DNA of 64,000 nt, taken from contig NZ_JAAVUW010000001.1 of assembly GCF_018449605.1 (NCBI RefSeq), positions 868,001 to 932,000 on the forward strand. The letters are read 5' to 3'. The notes beneath the pieces were generated by a model. That model was not told where the DNA came from. It was given only the letters and a program-made list of their open reading frames with translations, and did not search any database. Position numbers and translations under genes: made by a program. The DNA comes from Luteibacter sp. dw_328 (GTDB lineage Bacteria; Pseudomonadota; Gammaproteobacteria; Xanthomonadales; Rhodanobacteraceae). Numbering within the stretch: position 1 is the stretch's first letter; each line of letters begins with the position of its first letter. Below are positions 1 to 8,129 of the stretch, in pieces.

Positions 1-3000
1 ACGTGCCGGCTGGTCCACGGTTCGAGTTCGGTGCCTTTTACCCACCGGTTGAACGAGCCCAGGGCAGGACCGGTCTGGATCTGGTAGTTCACCCGGTCAT
101 CGCCCTTGCCTTCCATGGCGATGCGCGTGCAGTAGGCGAAGTACCAGCGGAACACCAGCGCCATCTTGTGCTTGGCGTTCGCCTCGGCCTTGGCGATCTC
201 GTGCTCCAGGTTTACCGAGCGGAAGTAACTCGCCGTCTCGCTCCATATCTCGTCGAAAGTCTTCCTGAAGAACGTACCCTCCAGCTGCTGGCGGGTGCGC
301 GCCGGTATATCGTCCAGGCTGTCGTGATGGCGATAGAGCGAAAGAAGCTTGCTCGCACGAGCGGGAAAGAACACCGACTTCTTCAGCACCTGGACCTGCG
401 CACCCATCTCGAACATGTCGCCGGCCGGTGCGTACTCGGTGTCCTGGATATCCATCTGCTGGAGCATCGACTTTCCATCCGCGCTCATGCCCGCTTCGAC
501 CGTGCACTGGTTGATCGACCCGGTGGCGATGAAGTCCGCGCCAAGCAGGAAGGCCGCCGCCGCAGCCTCGGGGCCGCCGATGCCCCCCGCCAGGCCCATG
601 CAAAGGGGCTCCGCATAACGATGGCTGCGCTGCATCTCGTCGCGAAGTCGAAGCATCGGCGGCAGCATGACGGCGACGATGCCGCCATCGGTGTGACCAC
701 CGGAATCGGCTTCGACGCAGATATCGTGGCTCACGGGAATACGCTGCGACCATTCCGCCTGCTGCGGCGTCACCTGGTGGCGTTCCAACAGCTTCTCCAC
801 GATAGCCATGGGCGGCGGACTCATGAAGGCCTTCGCGACTTCCGGACGGGAGACTTTCGCGATGATGCGATGGTCGCAAACCAGCTGGTTATCCGCGGAC
901 ATGCGCAGGCCCTGCAGACGAAACCTGACCAGGGCCGGTGTCATCTGCATGAAAGCTGCCGCCTCGACATGACGGATCCCGTAACGGAGATAGAGGTCGA
1001 CAACCGCTTCCTCCATCGCAGGGTATTCGTAGTTCGCCAGCAGGTTCATGCCGTAGGGCTGACCCTGGCGCAGCTCCGCCTGGATACGGACGATGTTCGC
1101 CTCGATCTTCTGTGGCGACAGTCCGCCGGCGCCGAAGAAGCTGAGGAATCCGGCGTTACCCATGCGCACCACCAGATCGGCCGACGCGACGCCGCGATAC
1201 ATCGCACCGGCCATGTAGGCGTATTTCAGACCAAAGCGCCGCTGGAACACGGCGCTGCCGAGGGAGCGCGCGTCGATCGGCCTCCCTGCCGCCGAGCCGG
1301 AAGCAGGTATCGCTTCGCCCCGTTCGAGAATCTCCCCGTCGTCGAGCATCGGCATCGGTGCGTTTCGTATCTCGGAGACCATCTTCGACAGGACGCTGGC
1401 ACCCACTTCATGGAACTCGATATCGCCCTTTCCCATGACGTAACGCATCGAGTCCACCCATTGCACCGGCCTGGCGATCTGCTCCGCCAGCGTCTCGGCG
1501 ATACGCGCCCCCTCGTAAGGGCGAGCGGTGGCGTTGGCGATGACGGTCACTTCGGGTGCGGTGAACGAGAACTGCCGAAGGAAGTCGGCGAACTCGGCGT
1601 GTGCCGGCTGCATGTGCCGGGAGTGGAATGGCGCACTCACGTTCAGGGTCACGCAGCGAAGGTTCAACCGCGAGAACAGTTCGGTCGCCGTGGCCAACGC
1701 CTCCTTATCGCCGGCGATGACTGTCTGGGTCGGTGTGTTGAAGTTGGCGATATCGATCTGCGTGAGGTGATGCTCGTCGAGGAGGGCCCGGACCTCGCTG
1801 GCCGGAACACCCAGGACAGCCGCCATGCCCCCGCCGCTCGCCTTGCCCATCAGCTCGCCGCGCTTCTTTACCAGCCGGACGCCCGTTTCAAAGGAGAACA
1901 CACCCGCCGCCAGCAAGGCGTTGTACTCGCCGAGGCTGTGGCCGGCAAAGAAGTCCGGCGTCGCATGGGTGTTCTCTTGCTGCTGCCTGTAGTGATGTAA
2001 CGCATTGACCACGAACAGCGCCGGCTGCGTGTACTCCGTCTTCGAGAGCAGCCCCTGGCTGTCGTTGAGGCAGAGATCCTCGACGGAATAGCCAAGGATG
2101 TCGGACGCCTGCCTGACCTCTTCGGGAAAAAGCGGAAAGAGATCCTTGCCCATGCCCCTGAACTGGGAACCCTGGCCCGGGAAAATGACTGCCTTCATCG
2201 TGCGTGACTCCGCCAATGACATCAAACGATCCATGTCGCCTCCGAAAGGCGACATGACGTGGTGTATCCGGGATTTCGAATGTGCCGGCAGCGCGTACTT
2301 CAGGAACGTCCCCATCGTTCCGGCCGGACTGACATCGATATAGCGGCAGCTGCCCTGCGATTCGACCAGTTCGAGGGTTTCGAGAAGGAGAACCGGGTCA
2401 CGAACGGCCGACCAGAAATGATCGGCAGGCAACGCACGCGACAGAGTGACGGCTGCGCAGCAGGCGATAGGCACGTCGCCTCGTCGAAGCGGAAGGTTAT
2501 GCAGGAACCCTGCATACGACATCCTGGCGCCGTCGATCCAGCGCGAATGAAAGGCGTACCTCACCGGCAGGCGGAGCGAGCTCAGGCCATGACGGTGGAT
2601 ATGACGCTCGATGGCATCGACGTTCCGTTCGGGTGCCGAGAGGATCGAGTGCGTGGCGAAGTTGCGCGCCCCGAGTTCGCACAGCTCGAGCAGGTCGGAC
2701 GTCAGGTAGCGCTCCGGCGCGCCCATCACAGCGATCATGCGCCCCGGCTCGGCATGTGCCTCCACGGCGAGCGCCTGTTCGATCACGGCGAGCAAGGCGG
2801 TGTCGGCGTCGATGCACCCCGCAACAGCCGCGGCAGCGAACGAGCCGAGGCTCGCCCCCAGGACCCCATCCACCCGGATGCCTCGTTCCATCAACGACAC
2901 GGCCAACGCGTGTTCCACCATGAAGATGGCGCAATGGCTATGCAGAAGCCGGTCGAAGGGTGTCTCCCGCGTGTTGTGCTCGGCGAAAAGGACGGACAAG

Positions 3001-3140
3001 ACCGACTCGCCACAGCGCTCGCGCACGATGCGATCCGCGTGTTGCATGGTGGAACGAAACACCGGATCGCGCTCGAACAGCTCCCTCCCCATCTGAAAGT
3101 GATGAGATCCCTGTCCCGCGAAAAGAAGGATGGTCTTCAC
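1..3140 (-). CDS. Trans-acting AT-AT-ER protein of a trans-AT polyketide synthase (3' end outside window)
   Basis: One uninterrupted minus-strand frame of at least 1,046 residues carries three enzymes in a row. Residues 1 to ~300 are an FabD-like acyltransferase opening KTILLFAGQGSHHFQMG, with nucleophile elbow GASLG; this opening resembles the acyl hydrolase (proofreading) clade of trans-AT systems. Residues ~315 to 600 are a second acyltransferase (opening KAVIFPGQGSQFRGMG, elbow GHSLGE), which looks like the true malonyl-CoA loader. From ~625 to the window edge is a PfaD-like FMN enoyl reductase (LKYAYMAGAMYRGVASADLV, ATGSINQCTVEAG). The frame was followed by hand through the AT1-AT2 junction near 2198 and is continuous, so this is a true fusion. 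The GTG at 3140 is chosen because the AT fold starts immediately; its ribosome binding site is weak. The modular PKS/NRPS it serves should lie left of the window. Confidence 0.9.
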   Translation of the reverse strand, partial: MKTILLFAGQGSHHFQMGRELFERDPVFRSTMQHADRIVRERCGESVLSVLFAEHNTRETPFDRLLHSHCAIFMVEHALAVSLMERGIRVDGVLGASLGSFAAAAVAGCIDADTALLAVIEQALAVEAHAEPGRMIAVMGAPERYLTSDLLELCELGARNFATHSILSAPERNVDAIERHIHRHGLSSLRLPVRYAFHSRWIDGARMSYAGFLHNLPLRRGDVPIACCAAVTLSRALPADHFWSAVRDPVLLLETLELVESQGSCRYIDVSPAGTMGTFLKYALPAHSKSRIHHVMSPFGGDMDRLMSLAESRTMKAVIFPGQGSQFRGMGKDLFPLFPEEVRQASDILGYSVEDLCLNDSQGLLSKTEYTQPALFVVNALHHYRQQQENTHATPDFFAGHSLGEYNALLAAGVFSFETGVRLVKKRGELMGKASGGGMAAVLGVPASEVRALLDEHHLTQIDIANFNTPTQTVIAGDKEALATATELFSRLNLRCVTLNVSAPFHSRHMQPAHAEFADFLRQFSFTAPEVTVIANATARPYEGARIAETLAEQIARPVQWVDSMRYVMGKGDIEFHEVGASVLSKMVSEIRNAPMPMLDDGEILERGEAIPASGSAAGRPIDARSLGSAVFQRRFGLKYAYMAGAMYRGVASADLVVRMGNAGFLSFFGAGGLSPQKIEANIVRIQAELRQGQPYGMNLLANYEYPAMEEAVVDLYLRYGIRHVEAAAFMQMTPALVRFRLQGLRMSADNQLVCDHRIIAKVSRPEVAKAFMSPPPMAIVEKLLERHQVTPQQAEWSQRIPVSHDICVEADSGGHTDGGIVAVMLPPMLRLRDEMQRSHRYAEPLCMGLAGGIGGPEAAAAAFLLGADFIATGSINQCTVEAGMSADGKSMLQQMDIQDTEYAPAGDMFEMGAQVQVLKKSVFFPARASKLLSLYRHHDSLDDIPARTRQQLEGTFFRKTFDEIWSETASYFRSVNLEHEIAKAEANAKHKMALVFRWYFAYCTRIAMEGKGDDRVNYQIQTGPALGSFNRWVKGTELEPWTSRH

Positions 3141-3263
3141 AAGGTATGTCCGTAACCGGGCCGTGGGTCCGCCTCCGGATCGCGTGCGCGCATCCGGAAT
3201 TCATGGCATACCGCGCATCCACTCCCCCCGGGGGCGTGCGGACAACCAGCTACCGCGCAGCCA

Positions 3264-3485
3264 CTAATGTGGCTGCAGGGACTCCATCTGGCGGCGAAGT
3301 GAAAGTGGACGCATGTCGGTCCATACCTCGCTGATGAATGCAAGACAGATCTCTTTCGAACCCTGCTTGCCGGCCTTCGTCCAGCCCTCGGGCAGCGCCT
3401 TGGGTGCCGGCCAGATCGAATACTGCCCTTCCTCGTTGACGACGACGTCATACGTCACTTCTGACGGACTCACACTGCTAGACAT
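3264..3485 (-). CDS. MbtH family NRPS accessory protein
   Basis: A 73-residue protein with the MbtH signature: YDVVVNEEGQYSIWP, then ALPEGWTKAGKQGSKEICLAFISEVWTDMRP. MbtH proteins bind and activate adenylation domains of non-ribosomal peptide synthetases. A longer frame starts at 3515, but the ATG at 3485 has AGAGGAG seven bases upstream and gives the family's usual length, so it is preferred. It lies 123 bp upstream of, and co-directional with, the AT-AT-ER gene. This indicates that the cluster entering from the left is a hybrid NRPS/trans-AT PKS and that this may be its first gene. Confidence 0.95.
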   Translation of the reverse strand: MSSSVSPSEVTYDVVVNEEGQYSIWPAPKALPEGWTKAGKQGSKEICLAFISEVWTDMRPLSLRRQMESLQPH

Positions 3486-3797
3486 GCGTACTCCTCTGCA
3501 AACGAAGGGCGCCATCGCGGTGACGGTGCGATGGACGTCTCAGTACATGGAAACGATGACTTTGATCAGGATGATGGTTGCCGCGGAGCCCATGGTCCGC
3601 CGAAAACATGTCGCTTTGTTGGCAGTGCCACCCCTGAATCCCTTCACGAATCGGCGCGGTTCAGAACCGCGCCATCGATCCCCTGACGGCCTTATTCTTC
3701 GAAGAAGATCGAAGGCTTTGCAAGCAGCAAGTTCTTGCGAAGTTCACTTAGATGATTTTCGCGAAGTTCATGCAAATACGGCAAATAGCTTGCTTTT
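3486..3797. promoter_or_regulatory. 312-bp gene-free region upstream of the MbtH/PKS genes, with direct repeats and a palindrome
   Basis: No credible gene. It holds a direct repeat GCGAAGTTCA at 3737-3746 and 3761-3770 (24 bp apart, about two helical turns) and a perfect 12-nt palindrome TTCTTCGAAGAA at 3695-3706. Both lie upstream of the leftward MbtH start. The spacing suggests binding sites for a regulator of the biosynthetic cluster, but the regulator is unknown. Confidence 0.45.
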
Positions 3798-4430
3798 TCA
3801 GGCATTCGCGGCAGAGCGACCCAATCGCAAGGATGTGACGCGAAGGCATACCGCCACCACGCCGACGGGCCATGCGAGCCACGTCATGCCGATGGCGTAA
3901 ATCGCGAGCGCGGCGAATAGCAGAGCGACAAATACATATTCGGCAAGCCATGCCCATGCACGCCGGCGCGATACGCTTGGCGTGTGATTCGCTATCAGCG
4001 CGGGATAACCCCATGTCAGCGCGAGGGCGAAATACGTCGCCGACAACACCATCGCATAAGCGACCATGCCGGCGCGCGAGGTCGTGTCCATATTCACGAG
4101 GAAGAACCGTACAACCACGGGCAGCAAGCCGATCATGCTGAGCAGCAGAAGGTTGAGCCAGGTGGTCGGCGCGTCAACCGAATGCAGATGCGCCAGGTTG
4201 CGGCGGTGGGCGACCCACACGGCGGCGATGATCAGGAAGCTCATGAAATAGACGGCCAAAGGCATGGCCCATACCTGGAACAAGGTCTTCCCGGCTTCCA
4301 TTTCGGGATGAAGTTCCACGGCGGAAAGCGTCAGTGCAATGGCAAACACGCCATCGGACATCATGGTCAAACGGTCGAGATGACGAAGCCTTACGCGCTC
4401 TTCCGACAGTCCTGACGGATTCGGTTCCAT
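3798..4430 (-). CDS. TMEM175/DUF1211 family membrane protein, probable potassium channel subunit
   Basis: 210 residues. The N-terminal segment RLTMMSDGVFAIALTLSAVEL matches the conserved first helix of the DUF1211/TMEM175 family, in which F-S/M-D-G-V-F-A-I lines the pore. At least five further hydrophobic helices follow (for example AVYFMSFLIIAAVWV, NLLLLSMIGLLPVVV, YVFVALLFAALAIYAIG). Bacterial members form tetrameric, weakly K+-selective leak channels; the exact role here is unknown. The start has GGGGAAGGG just upstream. It is not obviously part of an operon. Confidence 0.85.
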   Translation of the reverse strand: MEPNPSGLSEERVRLRHLDRLTMMSDGVFAIALTLSAVELHPEMEAGKTLFQVWAMPLAVYFMSFLIIAAVWVAHRRNLAHLHSVDAPTTWLNLLLLSMIGLLPVVVRFFLVNMDTTSRAGMVAYAMVLSATYFALALTWGYPALIANHTPSVSRRRAWAWLAEYVFVALLFAALAIYAIGMTWLAWPVGVVAVCLRVTSLRLGRSAANA

Positions 4431-4497
4431 GCCCTTCCCCTAAATGTTTCCCCGCGCCATCATGCCCTAACCTCAGTTCCTCTGATCGACCCCGCCC

Positions 4498-5064
4498 TCA
4501 CGGAATCAACCCAGCCGTCCGCATCGCCCCGATGGCCTGGTCGTAAACCGCCACATCACTCCGGCTGCGCGCAATCAACTGCGCCCCTTCCACCGCAGCA
4601 AAAATCGCCAGCGCCCTAGCCTGCCTTTGTGCCAGCGGAACACGCGGTTCGTCTCGCTCGAGGGCTTTCCCCAGCCACTCGACGTTGACCTCGGCGAAGC
4701 GCTCCACTTCCGCCTGCACCTCGGCGGGAAGTTCGTCGCGCTCGGCCGCCAGGACACCACACATGCACATGCGGTTCTCGTTCACGAGCGCGGCGCGGAA
4801 CACGCCGACGTACTTCGTCATGAAAGCCGCGGCGTCCGCTGTCTCCCCGAGCACATCGGCAAGGTAGGCCGCCATCTCGTCCGTATAGCCCCGGGCCAGT
4901 TCGGAGCCCAACGCCCCCTTGGTCGGGAAGTGGTAGTGCACGCTCGCGCTCTTCACGCCCACCGACGCCGCGACATCACGGAAGCTCAGGGCGGAGTAAC
5001 CGCGCGACTGCACCATTTTCCGGGCGACGGAAAGGATGGACTGGCGGGTGTCTGGGGAACTCAT
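4498..5064 (-). CDS. TetR/AcrR family transcriptional repressor
   Basis: 188 residues with an N-terminal TetR helix-turn-helix: ILSVARKMVQSRGYSALSFRDVAASVGV then VHYHFPTKGALGSEL. The C-terminal half is the variable ligand-binding region; its long helices and Cys pair (MCMCGV) are visible but do not identify the ligand. It is divergent from a glutathione S-transferase gene across 93 bp carrying two near-identical 18-bp palindromes, so it probably represses both itself and that gene. The family normally binds such palindromes as a pair of dimers. An electrophile inducer is a reasonable guess given the target, but not shown. Confidence 0.93.
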   Translation of the reverse strand: MSSPDTRQSILSVARKMVQSRGYSALSFRDVAASVGVKSASVHYHFPTKGALGSELARGYTDEMAAYLADVLGETADAAAFMTKYVGVFRAALVNENRMCMCGVLAAERDELPAEVQAEVERFAEVNVEWLGKALERDEPRVPLAQRQARALAIFAAVEGAQLIARSRSDVAVYDQAIGAMRTAGLIP

Positions 5065-5080
5065 GGCGGTGTCCTAGAGA

Positions 5081-5098
5081 CTATCTATCGATAGATAG
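5081..5098. promoter_or_regulatory. Operator 1 of the tetR/GST divergent region
   Basis: Perfect 18-nt palindrome CTATCTATCGATAGATAG, 17 bp upstream of the tetR start and immediately left of the -35 box of the GST promoter. Likely bound by the neighbouring TetR protein, which would also block the tetR promoter. Confidence 0.8.
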
Positions 5099-5101
5099 GG
5101 G

Positions 5102-5130
5102 TTGACAGCGCGAAAAGCAAGGTGCACTGT
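5102..5130 (+). promoter_or_regulatory. Sigma-70-type promoter for the GST gene
   Basis: A consensus -35 TTGACA at 5102-5107, a 17-bp spacer and a weak -10 CACTGT at 5125-5130. It is flanked by the two palindromic operators, so repressor binding would cover both edges of the polymerase site. Confidence 0.6.
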
Positions 5131-5148
5131 CTATCTATCACTAGATAG
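5131..5148. promoter_or_regulatory. Operator 2 of the tetR/GST divergent region
   Basis: CTATCTATCACTAGATAG, the same palindrome as operator 1 with a two-base change at the centre. It lies 50 bp from operator 1 and ends nine bases before the GST start codon, over the expected transcription start. Confidence 0.8.
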
Positions 5149-5157
5149 GTAACTTTC

Positions 5158-5808
5158 ATGAAGATCCACGACATCCCCGGTTTCCCCAATCCGCTCCGCG
5201 TCCGTATCGTCCTGGCTGAGAAGGGCCTGTTCGACAAGGTCGAGTTCGTCAAAGTCGACCTCCCGGCCGCCGAACACAAGCAGCCCGCCTTCCTCGCCAT
5301 CAACCCGACGGGCACGGTGCCCGTGCTTGAGCTCGACGACGGCACCTATATCTCCGAGTGCACGGCTATTACGGAGTACCTCGACAACCTCGATGGCCAT
5401 CCGACCCTGACCGGCGTCACGCCGCTGGAGAAGGCCACCATCCACATGATGCAGAAGCGTGCGGAGTCCGAGCTGATCGACGCTATCGGCATCTACTTTC
5501 ATTACGCCACTGATGGCTTGGGTGCAGGGCTTCTTCCGTACAAGAGCCCCGAGTGGGAAGGCCGTGATCGTTGGGGTCAGATGCACCGTGAGAAGGCCGA
5601 GGCGGGCATGCGGTACTTCAACGAGGTGTTGAAGACTCAGCCTTACGTTGCCGGTGCGAACTTCTCGATGGCCGATACGACGGTGATTGGCGGGTTGTTG
5701 TTTGCTGCTTATGCGCAGATTCCGGTGCCTGAGTCGTTGACGGCGCTGGTGGCGTGGAAAGCGCGGGTGGATGTGCGTGAGAGTGTCAGGATGGCGTCCG
5801 CGGGGTAA
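5158..5808 (+). CDS. Glutathione S-transferase family protein
   Basis: 216 residues, the usual GST length. The N-terminal thioredoxin-like domain (1 to ~80) shows GFPNPLRVRIVLAEKG, the cis-proline segment NPTGTVPVLEL and the glutathione-gripping element YISECTAITEYLD. The all-helical C-terminal domain carries YVAGANFSMADTTVIGG, matching the conserved N-capping box of GSTs. It would conjugate or reduce electrophiles with glutathione in the cytoplasm. The first helix has Asn (FPNP) where many bacterial GSTs have catalytic Ser, so the chemistry is uncertain. It is expressed from the promoter flanked by the TetR operators and ends just before a strong terminator. Confidence 0.93.
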   Translation: MKIHDIPGFPNPLRVRIVLAEKGLFDKVEFVKVDLPAAEHKQPAFLAINPTGTVPVLELDDGTYISECTAITEYLDNLDGHPTLTGVTPLEKATIHMMQKRAESELIDAIGIYFHYATDGLGAGLLPYKSPEWEGRDRWGQMHREKAEAGMRYFNEVLKTQPYVAGANFSMADTTVIGGLLFAAYAQIPVPESLTALVAWKARVDVRESVRMASAG

Positions 5809-5842
5809 GAGCATCGCCCTCGTGCGTTCATTCCACGAGGAG

Positions 5843-5873
5843 GGTGATGGGCTATCGGCCCATCACCTTTTTC
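5843..5873 (+). terminator. Rho-independent terminator after the GST gene
   Basis: Perfect 10-bp stem GGTGATGGGC / GCCCATCACC with loop TATCG, followed by five Ts. It lies 34 bp after the GST stop and before the converging epoxide hydrolase gene. Confidence 0.9.
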
Positions 5874-5907
5874 GTTTAGCCATATCAGCCACGCAGGTTC
5901 TGCACGA

Positions 5908-7230
5908 CTACTTCGGGCGAACGGTCTTGAATGAGGCTCTGATTTCCGAGACGAATTCGTCCGGCTGCTCCCACGCGGCGAAATGCCCACCCTTCGGAAG
6001 CGTGTTGAAGTGGATCAGCTTCGGAAACGCCTTCACCGCCCAGCTCTTCGGAGCCGCGTAGATTTCGTCGGGGAACACGCTCACCGCCACCGGAATGGTG
6101 ATGTGCTTGGGCTCGAAGAACGCCAGCTTGTTCTCCCAGTAGAGTCGGGCCGACGACACCGCGGTATGCGTCAGCCAGTAGAGCGTGACGTTGTCGAGGA
6201 TATCGTCGCGGGAAAGCCCCTCGGACTGGCCGTCGAAGACGCGGGTGATCAGTGCATAGCTGCGTGCATCGTGGTCGAGCATCCAGGCCGCCAGGCCGAC
6301 CGGCGAGTCCTCGAGTCCATAAAGCGTCTGTGGACGATTGGTCATCTCCTGCGCATAGCCAAGACCATGCTTGTAGAAGAAGTCGAGCATGTCATAGGCA
6401 TTCTTTTCGTCGGGCGCCAGCCCTGCCGGTGCGGGAGCGCCGGCCGCGAGGTCCTTGGCGATGTCATCGGGCACCGTCGCCGGCATGTTGGTATGGATGG
6501 CGAGCAGTTCCGGTGGCGCCTGCACACCCATCTGCTCCGTCACGGCATCGCCCCAGTCACCGCCCTGGGCGACGAAATGCTTGTAGCCAAGCCGCTTCAT
6601 CAGGATGGTCCAGGCGCGCGCGATGTGCTGCGGATCCCAGCCGACGACGGTGGGTTTACCCGAGAAGCCATAGCCCGGCAGTGACGGGACCACGACATCG
6701 AAGGCATCCGACGCCTTGCCACCGTGCGCCGTCGGGTTGGCCAACGGATCGATGACTTTCATCTGTTCGATGATGGATCCCGGCCAGCCATGGGTAATGA
6801 TGATCGGCAGGGCGTTCTTGTTCTTCGATTTCACGTGGATGAAGTGGATATCCACGCCATCGATGGTGGTCACGAACTGCGGCAGCGCGTTCAACCGTGC
6901 CTCGACCTTTCGCCAGTCGTAACCCGACTGCCAGTAGTCGGCCAGCTTGCGCAACGTCGCGATCTGCACGCCCTGCGTCGCGTCGGGCACGAGCTCCGGG
7001 CTCGGCCAACTGGTAGCGGCTATGCGGCGATGCAGGTCCTGGAGGGCCTCGTCGGAAAAATGGATCTTCGGGAACGGACGGATCGACGTGTCTTCCGCCT
7101 GCCCCGCCGCTTGCATGGGTGGAGCACCGGCGGCGTGGCTGGGTGTTGGCAGGACGGTACAGACGGCTCCGGCAATCACCGCTGCCGTCAGGAATTGCAA
7201 ACGCGTGGACCGCATGAAGTGTGACGCCAT
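5908..7230 (-). CDS. Exported epoxide hydrolase (alpha/beta hydrolase, with N-terminal EH domain)
   Basis: 440 residues. The first ~33 form a signal peptide (RSTRLQFLTAAVIAGAV...SHA). The epoxide hydrolase N-terminal domain follows (RPFPKIHFSDEALQDLHRRIAATSWPSP), as in microsomal-type and juvenile-hormone-type enzymes. The alpha/beta core shows the oxyanion motif HGWPGS, the nucleophile motif GGDWGD (first Asp) and the catalytic histidine in GGHFAAWEQP. It should open epoxides to diols in the periplasm or outside. GGAGGGG stands eight bases before the first ATG, supporting this start. It appears to be transcribed alone and converges on the GST terminator. Confidence 0.92.
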   Translation of the reverse strand: MASHFMRSTRLQFLTAAVIAGAVCTVLPTPSHAAGAPPMQAAGQAEDTSIRPFPKIHFSDEALQDLHRRIAATSWPSPELVPDATQGVQIATLRKLADYWQSGYDWRKVEARLNALPQFVTTIDGVDIHFIHVKSKNKNALPIIITHGWPGSIIEQMKVIDPLANPTAHGGKASDAFDVVVPSLPGYGFSGKPTVVGWDPQHIARAWTILMKRLGYKHFVAQGGDWGDAVTEQMGVQAPPELLAIHTNMPATVPDDIAKDLAAGAPAPAGLAPDEKNAYDMLDFFYKHGLGYAQEMTNRPQTLYGLEDSPVGLAAWMLDHDARSYALITRVFDGQSEGLSRDDILDNVTLYWLTHTAVSSARLYWENKLAFFEPKHITIPVAVSVFPDEIYAAPKSWAVKAFPKLIHFNTLPKGGHFAAWEQPDEFVSEIRASFKTVRPK

Positions 7231-7439
7231 GACAATACCCCTCCGTTTGAGATCGGATCTGCCTGCCCGTTACCAACACGCTTGTGAGCGTCCCCGATAG
7301 GTGAACCGTGCGTCTTGGCGACGCCCCCGCCGGTTTGAACGTGACGAGCTTGCGAAGCCGGCTTATACCTGCGGATGATTGCCAGCGCGAAAAACCGGGC
7401 GTTACAGTGATGAGCGGGGGGTCGCTGTGGAGGTATTCC

Positions 7440-8129
7440 ATGAAGATTCTGATGGTGCTCACGTCGCACGACACCCTGGGAAACACGGGGCGCAAGACCG
7501 GCTTCTGGCTCGAGGAATTCGCGGCGCCCTATTACGTGTTCACCGATGCCGGCGTGTCGGTCACCGTGGCCTCGCCCAAGGGTGGGCAGCCGCCCATCGA
7601 TCCGAAAAGCGACGACCCGGCCAATCAGACGCCCGCGCAAACGCGCTTCAAAGCCGATCCCGCCGCGCTCAAGGTGCTCGCCAATACGGTCAAGCTCGAC
7701 AGCGTCGCAGCGAAAGACTTCGACACCGTCTTCTATCCCGGCGGTCATGGCCCGATGTGGGATCTCGCCGAAGACCCGGCGTCGATCGCCCTGATCGAAG
7801 CCTTCTACAACGCCGATAAACCCGTCGCCACCGTTTGCCATGCACCCGGTGTACTGCACCACGTGAAGTACAAGGGCGAGCCGATCGTCAAGGGCAAACG
7901 GGTAACAGGATTCACCAACGAAGAGGAAGAAGAGGTGGGACTCACCAAGGTGGTGCCCTTCCTGGTCGAAGACGAGCTGATCCGTCTCGGTGGCAAGTTC
8001 GAGAAGGTCGCCAACTGGCAACCCTTCACCATCACCGACGGCCACCTGATCACCGGGCAGAACCCGGGATCGTCGACCGTGACCGCCAAGGCGTTGCTCG
8101 CCTTGATGGCCACATTGCAGAAAGCCTAG
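7440..8129 (+). CDS. DJ-1/PfpI family protein (Hsp31-like class I glutamine amidotransferase fold)
   Basis: 229 residues beginning KILMVLTSHDTLGNTGRKTGFWLEEFAAPY. The nucleophile elbow ATVCHAPG carries the reactive cysteine followed by His, and YPGGHGPMWDL is the preceding conserved loop. This arrangement is typical of Hsp31-like chaperone/glyoxalase III enzymes that act on methylglyoxal or glycated protein. A longer frame starts at 7308, but the ATG at 7440 has GGAGG seven bases upstream. It converges on the encapsulin gene, overlapping its stop by four bases. Activity within the family cannot be fixed from sequence alone. Confidence 0.92.
   Translation: MKILMVLTSHDTLGNTGRKTGFWLEEFAAPYYVFTDAGVSVTVASPKGGQPPIDPKSDDPANQTPAQTRFKADPAALKVLANTVKLDSVAAKDFDTVFYPGGHGPMWDLAEDPASIALIEAFYNADKPVATVCHAPGVLHHVKYKGEPIVKGKRVTGFTNEEEEEVGLTKVVPFLVEDELIRLGGKFEKVANWQPFTITDGHLITGQNPGSSTVTAKALLALMATLQKA

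Noticed and set aside
3-2000. 665-residue plus-strand open frame
   Set aside because: Antisense to the AT-AT-ER gene, whose translation is full of recognised motifs; the plus frame shows none and is typical of high-GC shadow frames.
3137-3451. Minus-strand frame of 104 residues overlapping the MbtH gene
   Set aside because: Different frame from the clear MbtH sequence; no ribosome binding site or motif.
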